A DNA stretch of 7,626 nt from Bordetella parapertussis (lineage in GTDB: Bacteria; Pseudomonadota; Gammaproteobacteria; Burkholderiales; Burkholderiaceae_C), in the NCBI GenBank assembly GCA_945907335.1, contig CAMDSU010000081.1:1-7626 (forward strand), written 5' to 3'. This document shows, piece by piece, positions 1 through 5,949 of the stretch (position 1 is its first letter; each line of letters opens with the position of its first letter). Below the pieces are notes generated by a model that made no database searches, had not been told where the DNA came from, and worked only from the letters and a program-made list of their open reading frames with translations. A program made the translations under genes and the position numbers.

Positions 1-176
1 ATTTGCCCATGCGCGATGTACCGATGGTGGCTCTGACCGCCAATGTGGCGCAAGACGCGCTGGAGCGATGTCGACAGGCCGGTATCAACCACGTATTGGC
101 AAAGCCCTTTGACCGCCACATGCTGATCCGGGTGGTGCGGTTTTTCGCCCTGAACCAGCAACAAGGCGAACTCTGA
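1..176 (+). CDS. Response-regulator receiver domain, C-terminal fragment (5' end outside window)
   Basis: Reading from base 3, 57 codons run to a TGA at 174-176. The fragment has the end of a CheY-like receiver domain: a hydrophobic beta-4 strand ending in the conserved Thr (VALTAN, fragment residues 9-14), an alpha-4 helix with C-x3-AG, and the beta-5 strand with the invariant Lys-Pro (LAKPF, residues 32-36). The phospho-acceptor Asp lies upstream of the window. The protein ends about 22 residues after the KP pair, so the receiver is its last domain. In this family that fits a hybrid sensor histidine kinase with a C-terminal receiver, or a single-domain regulator; the TAN...AG...KP style is common in hybrid kinases. 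Its signal and partner cannot be told from here. It ends 49 bases before prfC. Confidence 0.85.
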   Translation, partial: LPMRDVPMVALTANVAQDALERCRQAGINHVLAKPFDRHMLIRVVRFFALNQQQGEL

Positions 177-201
177 AGGCAGGCATTCATCGGGCTATGA
201 T
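173..201 (+). promoter_or_regulatory. Possible sigma-70 promoter of prfC
   Basis: TATGAT at 196-201 differs from the -10 consensus by one base. Seventeen bases upstream, CTGAAG at 173-178 matches the -35 consensus at only three positions and overlaps the stop codon of the preceding gene. Transcription would start near 208 and leave a leader of about 18 bases before the prfC ATG. The -10 is good and the -35 weak, so this is a tentative call from the sequence alone. Confidence 0.4.
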
Positions 202-225
202 CCCGACTTATCCCCTGTCCACACC

Positions 226-1857
226 ATGACCACAGCCCTAGAAGAAGTGCGTCGTCGACGCACGTTTGCCATCATTTCTCACCCTGACGCCGGTAAAACC
301 ACACTCACCGAGAAGCTGCTGCTGTTCTCCGGCGCGATTCAGATCGCCGGTTCGGTCAAAGCACGCAAAGCATCCCGTCATGCCACCAGTGACTGGATGG
401 AAATTGAAAAGCAACGTGGCATCTCCGTGGCCTCATCCGTGATGCAAATGCTTTATCGCGACCACGTCATCAATTTGCTGGACACGCCGGGGCACAAAGA
501 TTTCTCAGAAGACACCTACCGGGTGCTGACCGCCGTCGATTCGGCGCTCATGGTGATTGACGCGGCCAACGGTGTGGAAGCGCAAACCCGCCGCTTGATT
601 GAAGTCTGCCGACAGCGCGACACGCCCATCATCACCTTTGTCAACAAAATGGATCGCGAGGTGCGTGACCCTTTGGACATACTTGATGAGGTAGAACGCG
701 AACTTGGCATGCCTTGCGTGCCCATGACCTGGCCCGTGGGACAGGGCAAAAGCTTCGGCGGTATCATCAATTTGCGCACCCAAGCGATGACGGTGTTCGA
801 GTCCGGCAGTGAGCGCTTGCCGCAGGATTTCGAAACCATTGCGCTCACTGAACAAGCCGATTTGTCACAACGCTTTGGACTTGAATGGGCCGCCGCGATG
901 GACAGCATGGAACTGGCCACCGGTGCGTCTCCATCTTTTGACCGCGAAGCATTTTTACAAGGCAAACAAACGCCGGTGTTCTTTGGCTCAGGCGTGAATA
1001 ATTTTGGTGTGATGGAAGTGCTGGACGCGCTGGTCGATTTGGCGCCTTTCCCGCAAGCGCGGCAAAGCTCGTTGCTGGTCAATAAGCAAATGGTGGAAAA
1101 AACCGTGCAGCCCGAGGACAGCGGTTTTTCGGGCGTGGTGTTCAAAGTGCAAGCCAATATGGATGCCAACCACCGCGACCGCATTGCGTTTGTGCGTGTG
1201 GCCTCGGGCAAATACGCGCCCGGCATGAAGCTCAAAGTGCAACGTAGCGCTAAAGAATTGAGGCCAACCTCGGTGGTGACATTTCTCAGCCAAAGACGAG
1301 AAGCCGTTGAAGAAGCGTATGCAGGGGACATCATCGGCTTCACCACCCATGGCGGTGTGCAACTCGGGGACACCATCACCGACGGCAGCAGTTTGCAATT
1401 CACCGGCTTGCCGTTTTTCGCGCCTGAATTGTTCATGACGGTGCTGCTGAAAAACCCGCTACGCACCAAGCAACTGCAAACCGGTCTGGAGCAACTCGGC
1501 GAAGAAGGTGCGATTCAAGTCTTCAAACCCGAGGTCGGCGGGCCCATGTTGTTGGGGGCTATCGGTCAATTGCAATTTGAAGTGGTGCAACACCGGCTCA
1601 AAGCCGAGTATGACTGCGATGTGCGCTTAGAGCCCTGCCAGTACACCGGCGCGCGCTGGATCACCGCAGATACCCCAGCGCAATTGCGTGAATTCAACCA
1701 CGCCTACCCGCAGCGCATGGCGCTGGACGCTGCCAACACGCTCGCATATTTGTGCACCTCACCATATGACGTGCGATTGGCACAAGAGCGTTTTCCGCAT
1801 ATCCATTTCCATCCTTTGCGCGAACACGCCGGTTTGTCGCTGGGATCGGCAGGCTGA
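226..1857 (+). CDS. prfC: Peptide chain release factor 3 (RF3), translational GTPase
   Basis: RF3 is a cytoplasmic GTPase that binds the ribosome after peptide release and ejects RF1 or RF2 so they can recycle. The 543-residue product is close to the family's usual length (about 530). The N-terminal G domain is intact: P-loop SHPDAGKTT at residues 18-26, the switch I segment EKQRGISV at 61-68, G3 DTPGH at 86-90, and G4 NKMD at 140-143. The EF-Tu-like domain II and the RF3-specific C-terminal domain follow without interruption, ending with the GQLQFEVVQHRLKAEY region typical of RF3. The ATG at 226 is chosen because the N-terminus (RRRTFAIISHPDAG) aligns directly with known RF3 starts; there is no clear Shine-Dalgarno sequence. 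EF-G is the nearest alternative, but the DAGKTT P-loop, the length and the C-terminus favour RF3. It is probably cotranscribed with the next gene, 9 bases downstream. Confidence 0.97.
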   Translation: MTTALEEVRRRRTFAIISHPDAGKTTLTEKLLLFSGAIQIAGSVKARKASRHATSDWMEIEKQRGISVASSVMQMLYRDHVINLLDTPGHKDFSEDTYRVLTAVDSALMVIDAANGVEAQTRRLIEVCRQRDTPIITFVNKMDREVRDPLDILDEVERELGMPCVPMTWPVGQGKSFGGIINLRTQAMTVFESGSERLPQDFETIALTEQADLSQRFGLEWAAAMDSMELATGASPSFDREAFLQGKQTPVFFGSGVNNFGVMEVLDALVDLAPFPQARQSSLLVNKQMVEKTVQPEDSGFSGVVFKVQANMDANHRDRIAFVRVASGKYAPGMKLKVQRSAKELRPTSVVTFLSQRREAVEEAYAGDIIGFTTHGGVQLGDTITDGSSLQFTGLPFFAPELFMTVLLKNPLRTKQLQTGLEQLGEEGAIQVFKPEVGGPMLLGAIGQLQFEVVQHRLKAEYDCDVRLEPCQYTGARWITADTPAQLREFNHAYPQRMALDAANTLAYLCTSPYDVRLAQERFPHIHFHPLREHAGLSLGSAG

Positions 1858-1866
1858 TACCAGCTT

Positions 1867-3054
1867 ATGCGCAAAGACTGGTTACCACCCTCTCTGCGAC
1901 CTGTGGTGTGGCTGTTGGTGTGGCTGCTTGTGGGCGTGGCGCTATTGATCCGCCCCCAACAGATCAATCCGATTGGCAGACCCGCCGCCCTGCCCTCCAG
2001 CAGTCCACCTTCTGGTGCCGTTAACACATGGGTGCTGGAAGCCCAAGGGATGATTGGCCAACCCAAAGAAGCTCCCGCTGCTCACGCCAGTAACTTGGTG
2101 GCTTTGCCTGACCACCCTTCTTACTCGCTGGCGGCTTTCTGGTTTGCGGGCAGCAAAGAGGCCCGCCCCGATGTGCGCATTGCCATGTCACTGTGGTCGC
2201 GTCAGCAACAAACCTGGACCCCGCCGGTGTGGGTGGTTGATCGCCATACGGTAGGCGCAGCATTGGGCAAAGGCATATTGCACATAGGCAACCCGGTGGC
2301 TTGGCTAGACCGGCAACAACGCTTGCACTTGTTTGTGGTGGGAACCGGGCTGGGAGGATGGGCCGCAGCACGGGTGTTGCATGTGCGCCAAAGTACTGCG
2401 GCTACTGCCAACAGTCCCTTGCCTGCCTTTGAAGTCGTCGGTCAATTGCCGCTGGGTTGGTTCTGGAATCTCAGCCATTTGGTGCGTCATTCTCCTATGC
2501 CGTTGGCAGATGGTGGCATGGTGCTGCCCTTACATTTCGAGTTAGGCGGTCACTATCCCTTGTTTGCTTGGTTCAGCCCGGACGGTGAATTTCAAGGGCT
2601 GCGCCGCTTGACCCACATACACCAAGCGTTACAACCTGCGCCGGTAGCGGTTGATGGCAACCACTGGCTGGCCTATTTGCGCACCTTAGGACCACGCGAC
2701 AAGCTCCAAGTGCTCTCCAGCACCGATGCCGGCCAACATTGGCAGCTGCAACCCGAGTTGGCCCTGAGCCAACGAGACAGCGCAGTTGCCAGTCTGCGTT
2801 TGCCTTCGGGTGAATGGATGCTGGCGCGCAATCCACTGGAACGGGTTCGCACCCAATTGGTCATGCACCACAGCCAAGACGGGTTGAATTGGTCGCCTCC
2901 TTTGATGCTTGCCGAGGGTGGCTCTGGCAGCGAATATTCTTACCCGTCATTGCGTTGGAGCGACGACCGGTTGTGGGTCAGTTACACGCATTTGCGCCAA
3001 GGCATTGCTTGGCAACGCTGGCGTGCTGTGCCCCTTGTCAAGGCGTCGCCATGA
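1867..3054 (+). CDS. Membrane-anchored BNR/Asp-box (sialidase-like superfamily) protein
   Basis: This 395-residue protein starts with a short basic N-terminus and one hydrophobic segment (about 12-28), read as an uncleaved signal anchor or signal peptide that puts the rest in the periplasm. A Ser/Pro-rich linker (about 35-52) leads into a probable six-bladed beta-propeller of the BNR_2 type. Visible family marks are HAS (73-75), FWFAGSKE followed by PDVRI (91-105), a full Asp box S285-x-D287-x-G289-x-x-W292, a shorter one S336-x-D338-G-x-x-W342, EYSYPS (356-361) and YTHLRQGIAW (373-382). Many BNR_2 proteins are labelled exo-alpha-sialidase, but I see no FRIP/YRIP arginine motif of true sialidases, so sialidase activity is not supported. 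A carbohydrate-binding or carbohydrate-cleaving role at the cell surface is inferred. The gene follows prfC by 9 bases and shares ATGA with the next gene, so it should be translated from the same message. No strong Shine-Dalgarno sequence precedes the ATG. Confidence 0.85.
   Translation: MRKDWLPPSLRPVVWLLVWLLVGVALLIRPQQINPIGRPAALPSSSPPSGAVNTWVLEAQGMIGQPKEAPAAHASNLVALPDHPSYSLAAFWFAGSKEARPDVRIAMSLWSRQQQTWTPPVWVVDRHTVGAALGKGILHIGNPVAWLDRQQRLHLFVVGTGLGGWAAARVLHVRQSTAATANSPLPAFEVVGQLPLGWFWNLSHLVRHSPMPLADGGMVLPLHFELGGHYPLFAWFSPDGEFQGLRRLTHIHQALQPAPVAVDGNHWLAYLRTLGPRDKLQVLSSTDAGQHWQLQPELALSQRDSAVASLRLPSGEWMLARNPLERVRTQLVMHHSQDGLNWSPPLMLAEGGSGSEYSYPSLRWSDDRLWVSYTHLRQGIAWQRWRAVPLVKASP
3040..3043 (+). 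promoter_or_regulatory. Shine-Dalgarno AAGG that supports the start at 3051
   Basis: AAGG lies seven bases before the ATG at 3051 and inside the end of the upstream gene. It supports this start over the in-frame ATG at 2814, which would overlap the BNR gene by 241 bases. The ATGA overlap points to translational coupling. Confidence 0.5.
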
Positions 3055-3722
3055 ACATTTTGCATGGCCTCAATGCATCATTGCTGTTACCGCCATTGGC
3101 GCTGCAACAACTTTTTCACGCTGTCATTTGGTTGGCGGTTTTGAGTTGGCTTGGCGTGCAATGCTTGCCCTCTTATGACCGACGCTGGCGCTGGGTCATG
3201 TGCAGCGCGGCAGCATTGCTGGTGCTGCTGGTCTGGCAATCGGTGCTGCCTGCACTGGGAATGGTGTTTCAAACCCCCAGTTTGATGACGCTGTGCGCTT
3301 GCCTGGCAGTGGCTTGGAGCGACATCAAAGGCCCTTCCGTCAGGCTGTTTGGTAACCACAACCATACGCGACTCAGCCCTTGGCTATGGTTCGCAGTGGT
3401 GCTGATTGGTTGGTGCTTGTTACTTGATGCATTCGGTATGTTGCCTTGGGACATTTACAGCTTGGGCTTTGAACATCGCATGCTGTGGTTGGCTTGGTGG
3501 CTATCGGGTTTGTGGATAACCACCGCCTATGTGTTGTCTTTGCACGATTGGCATGCCAAAGCCGCAACCTGCTGGTTGCTGGCTACCGGTTTGTTTGTGG
3601 CAACACATGCACCCTCGGGCAATGTGTGGGACGCTTGGCTAGACCCGGGCCTGTGGTTGTTTGCGCATTACCAGTGGATCAAATACGGTTTGCTTCAGCG
3701 CACCCGCAGCAACCACTCTTGA
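3051..3722 (+). CDS. Multi-pass integral membrane protein of unknown function
   Basis: The product is 223 residues, very rich in Trp and Leu, with about six or seven hydrophobic segments: roughly 17-36, 48-72, 77-90, 110-130, 144-163, 170-187 and a weaker one near the C-terminus. I do not recognise a family. There is no obvious catalytic motif. Hydrophilic loops are short; the clearest is SDIKGPSVRLFGNHNHTR between the third and fourth segments. The reading frame stays open upstream to an ATG at 2814, but that would lie deep inside the BNR gene; the start at 3051 has an AAGG seven bases upstream and an ATGA overlap with the BNR stop. Tight coupling suggests the two proteins work together, for example as a membrane partner of the periplasmic propeller, but this is inference only. 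The last 28 bases overlap, in the opposite direction, the 3' end of the GT39 gene. Confidence 0.8.
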   Translation: MNILHGLNASLLLPPLALQQLFHAVIWLAVLSWLGVQCLPSYDRRWRWVMCSAAALLVLLVWQSVLPALGMVFQTPSLMTLCACLAVAWSDIKGPSVRLFGNHNHTRLSPWLWFAVVLIGWCLLLDAFGMLPWDIYSLGFEHRMLWLAWWLSGLWITTAYVLSLHDWHAKAATCWLLATGLFVATHAPSGNVWDAWLDPGLWLFAHYQWIKYGLLQRTRSNHS

Positions 3723-5425
3723 CGCCACAGCCATTCGTTGGGTCGCCACATATTGCCTGCATGCACCTGCCCGGGTTTTAAACGTTGTTCAATGTCCCAG
3801 CGCACCGCCACGCGTTCGCAAATATGTTGGGCTTCACAGGCCAAAGGCGGATCGTTCATCAGGCGAGGAACGATGAACCATGTGCCCGATGTGCGTTCTG
3901 TTCCATCGATCAAAGCATTGAGCTTGACCTGCTGCGGCACAAAACGGTTGTGGCCCGGCAACAAAAATTGCAAGCGCTCAAATTCACCGTTGAAACCCTC
4001 TGTGACCCATACCGTTTCGGCGATGGGTCGATCCGCCATACTGCCTTGAAAACGCACCCGCTCACCCGACATGCCTTGCAACAAAGCATTCAAGCCGAGT
4101 AGAAAAAAAGCCGCACACCACAATGACTGAATCGCAGCTTGGTCAAGCGACCGCCACATGGCCACACACAGCACGACCACGCCCAAGCCCGCCAACGCGA
4201 CGCACAACGCCCACGCCATGGGCAGAATGCCCAAGCTGTGGGCATGCCACGCCAACCAGCACAACACCGCCAATGCCAACAGACTGAGCAAACCTGTGCC
4301 GCGCGCCACACCCGCCGAGAATTTCTCCGCATGCATGGCCATCAGCATGGCCAAGGCAGGCATCAATGGCAACAAATAACGAGCAGAGCGTTGGCTGGGC
4401 AGCATAAACACCACGCACCAGGCCGCGATCCACAGCCAAAGCGCCATCGCCAATCCACCGCGCCACACCCAACCATGCACTCGCACAAATCGCCAGCCAA
4501 TCGCCACCAGTGCCAACACCCAAGGAAACAACAAACCGGTGTTCAACAAAGGGGCGGCCAAGTAATCGCCCGACCCTTTGAGGCTGAACAACACGAAAAG
4601 ATATGACTGGTTGCTACTCATCTTGCCAGCGTTTTCACGCTGAACAAACTCGCGCCACACTTCTTGTGGTTGCGGGTCCAGCAGCAGCCAAGTGGCAAAC
4701 ACAGCCACCGCCACCACAGACAACCAAAGGGTTTGCGTTGTGCATACCGCCAGATCACGCCACGACCACCGGGGCTGTAATGCCAACCGCATGGCCCATG
4801 TGGCGGCAGCCAATGGTGCGATCAAGGCAAACGATTTGTAGGCCAAGCCCAAGCCGGTCAGTAAACCCAGCACGGTCCAAGCAAACCATTCAGACACGGT
4901 GTGGTGAATGCCACGTGTGCTTGGCTGGGCCGCCCGCCAAAGCACCCAAGCCGGGGCCAAGCCGAACCAAAACATCTCGGGAGCTGTGGTCAGGTATGGC
5001 CTGCCGTAACGGAATGTTCCCCAAGACAGCAGCAGACACAACACCGCCCAAGCAGCGGTTCGCCATTCACCCAACCAACGGTGCAACAACAACGACATGC
5101 CCGCACAAACCAAGCCCAAGTAAACCAAACTTGGCACACGCAACAACCATAACTGCCAATACTCACCCCAGCCGCTCACGACCATGCTCTGCCAAAACAG
5201 CAGAGGGGGCTTGGTGTTGCGCATGTCATTCAGATCGGACACCAGCGGCAACCACTGCGAACTGGTTGCGGTCAGCCTAGCAATATGCGCATAAACCATT
5301 TCATCGCCATTGCTTGGCATATACAGGTTATCGAGGCCCCAGATATACAGCAAGGCCACTGCCAGAACCGTTACCCACAGCAGCCGGGTAGAGGGCAAAG
5401 GTCGGTCAGCTTGTATGGTTGTCAT
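3695..5425 (-). CDS. GT39 / ArnT-like membrane glycosyltransferase (GT-C fold)
   Basis: Family members move a sugar from a polyprenyl-phosphate carrier to lipid A, another glycan or a protein on the periplasmic side of the inner membrane. The 576-residue product is close to ArnT in length. It has a first membrane helix (about 15-29), then the first periplasmic loop with the acidic motif GDEMVYAHIAR (40-50; D41-E42 are the likely catalytic/metal pair) and the NTKPPLLFW motif (70-78), both typical of this family. About twelve hydrophobic segments follow. RSARYLLPL (346-354) matches the arginine-tyrosine-proline element seen in ArnT-like proteins. Residues from about 452 form a soluble, probably periplasmic domain of about 125 residues with a possible disulfide pair C530/C536. 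The start overlaps the GtrA stop as ATGA, with no good Shine-Dalgarno sequence, so coupled re-initiation is likely. The acceptor and sugar are unknown; I do not assign arnT because no aminoarabinose synthesis genes are seen here. Confidence 0.88.
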   Translation of the reverse strand: MTTIQADRPLPSTRLLWVTVLAVALLYIWGLDNLYMPSNGDEMVYAHIARLTATSSQWLPLVSDLNDMRNTKPPLLFWQSMVVSGWGEYWQLWLLRVPSLVYLGLVCAGMSLLLHRWLGEWRTAAWAVLCLLLSWGTFRYGRPYLTTAPEMFWFGLAPAWVLWRAAQPSTRGIHHTVSEWFAWTVLGLLTGLGLAYKSFALIAPLAAATWAMRLALQPRWSWRDLAVCTTQTLWLSVVAVAVFATWLLLDPQPQEVWREFVQRENAGKMSSNQSYLFVLFSLKGSGDYLAAPLLNTGLLFPWVLALVAIGWRFVRVHGWVWRGGLAMALWLWIAAWCVVFMLPSQRSARYLLPLMPALAMLMAMHAEKFSAGVARGTGLLSLLALAVLCWLAWHAHSLGILPMAWALCVALAGLGVVVLCVAMWRSLDQAAIQSLWCAAFFLLGLNALLQGMSGERVRFQGSMADRPIAETVWVTEGFNGEFERLQFLLPGHNRFVPQQVKLNALIDGTERTSGTWFIVPRLMNDPPLACEAQHICERVAVRWDIEQRLKPGQVHAGNMWRPNEWLWRQEWLLRVR

Positions 5426-5949
5426 GCCTGATCGTCAACCGATTTTTTCCTGAATGTCCATTTGTCATTGGCCAAAAAATTGCTGACACTGGCCAACAAA
5501 ATAGACAACACATTGGCGACCAAGTAATACATGTATGCAGCCAGCAATAACGTCAGACTGTATTGAATCAACATGCCCAACCAGCAAGACAAGGTGTATT
5601 TGAACAGGCGCTTTCCTGTGGCCACGTCGGTACGCAAGCGCGGTGTGTCGTCTGCATGCAAACGGTCGGCCCAGGTCCACAAACTGTTCCATGCAAAATT
5701 ATTGATGGTGGCCACAGCAATTGCTGCAACCAATGCCACAGACAACCGCAAGTCGGGACTGACAATGACAACAGGCAGCACCCACTCTTGCATGGCATAG
5801 AGCACGGCAATATTCACCACCGTGCCAGAAGCCCCCACAGTAGCGAAACGAAAATAACGCCATGCAAACAATCGCAGCAAAACTGGTTCAGACCATGCCA
5901 ACCAAACGGGCAATCGAACCGGCAACACGGGCGGCGGCAAATCAGACAT
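5422..5949 (-). CDS. GtrA-family membrane protein (putative polyprenyl-linked sugar translocase)
   Basis: GtrA proteins are small four-helix inner-membrane proteins implicated in flipping undecaprenyl-phosphate-sugars for O-antigen glucosylation, teichoic acid or arabinan modification. This one is 175 residues. After a Pro-rich N-terminal extension come the hallmark FRFATVGASGTVVN (33-46) in the first helix, a second helix ending in NNFAWNSLWTW (83-93), a third helix (about 118-142), and a fourth ending in NFLANDKWTF (157-166), followed by a basic tail. Its start overlaps the end of the GT9 gene by 8 bases and its stop overlaps the GT39 start by 4. No GtrB-type (GT2) polyprenyl-phosphate glycosyltransferase lies in the window, so the donor lipid must be made elsewhere if this is a flippase. 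Family assignment is firm; the substrate is not known. Confidence 0.9.
   Translation of the reverse strand: MSDLPPPVLPVRLPVWLAWSEPVLLRLFAWRYFRFATVGASGTVVNIAVLYAMQEWVLPVVIVSPDLRLSVALVAAIAVATINNFAWNSLWTWADRLHADDTPRLRTDVATGKRLFKYTLSCWLGMLIQYSLTLLLAAYMYYLVANVLSILLASVSNFLANDKWTFRKKSVDDQA

Noticed and set aside
516..1469. A 317-codon open frame on the minus strand inside prfC
   Set aside because: It lies entirely antisense to a well-conserved RF3 gene, has low-complexity Ser/Thr/Cys-rich composition, and has no recognisable motif. It is a shadow of codon bias.
2814..3050. Upstream extension of the membrane protein to an ATG at 2814 (302 residues)
   Set aside because: It would overlap the conserved C-terminal propeller motifs of the BNR gene by 241 bases. 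The start at 3051 has an AAGG at good spacing and an ATGA overlap.
1867..3054. Calling the BNR protein a true sialidase (nanH)
   Set aside because: Asp boxes are shared by many non-sialidase propellers, and no FRIP/YRIP motif is visible. Only a superfamily-level call is supported.
3755..3780. GC-rich stretch followed by TTTT on the plus strand after the membrane protein gene, considered as a terminator
   Set aside because: The only self-complementary parts are short palindromes (TGCATGCA and CCCGGG) without a usable loop, and the T-run is only four bases. It also lies within GT39 coding sequence.
4139..4606. A 155-codon plus-strand frame rich in His and Gln inside the GT39 gene
   Set aside because: The His/Gln/Arg-rich composition is what the reverse strand of Leu/Trp/Val/Ala-rich membrane codons gives. 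No independent signal supports it as a gene.
4603..5280. A 225-codon plus-strand frame inside the GT39 gene
   Set aside because: It is antisense to the conserved catalytic N-terminal half of GT39, is Thr/Pro/Lys-rich low complexity, and has no ribosome binding site or family marks.
3695..5425. Naming the GT39 protein arnT
   Set aside because: The ArnT-like motifs are shared by many GT39 enzymes, and no aminoarabinose pathway genes are seen in the window.
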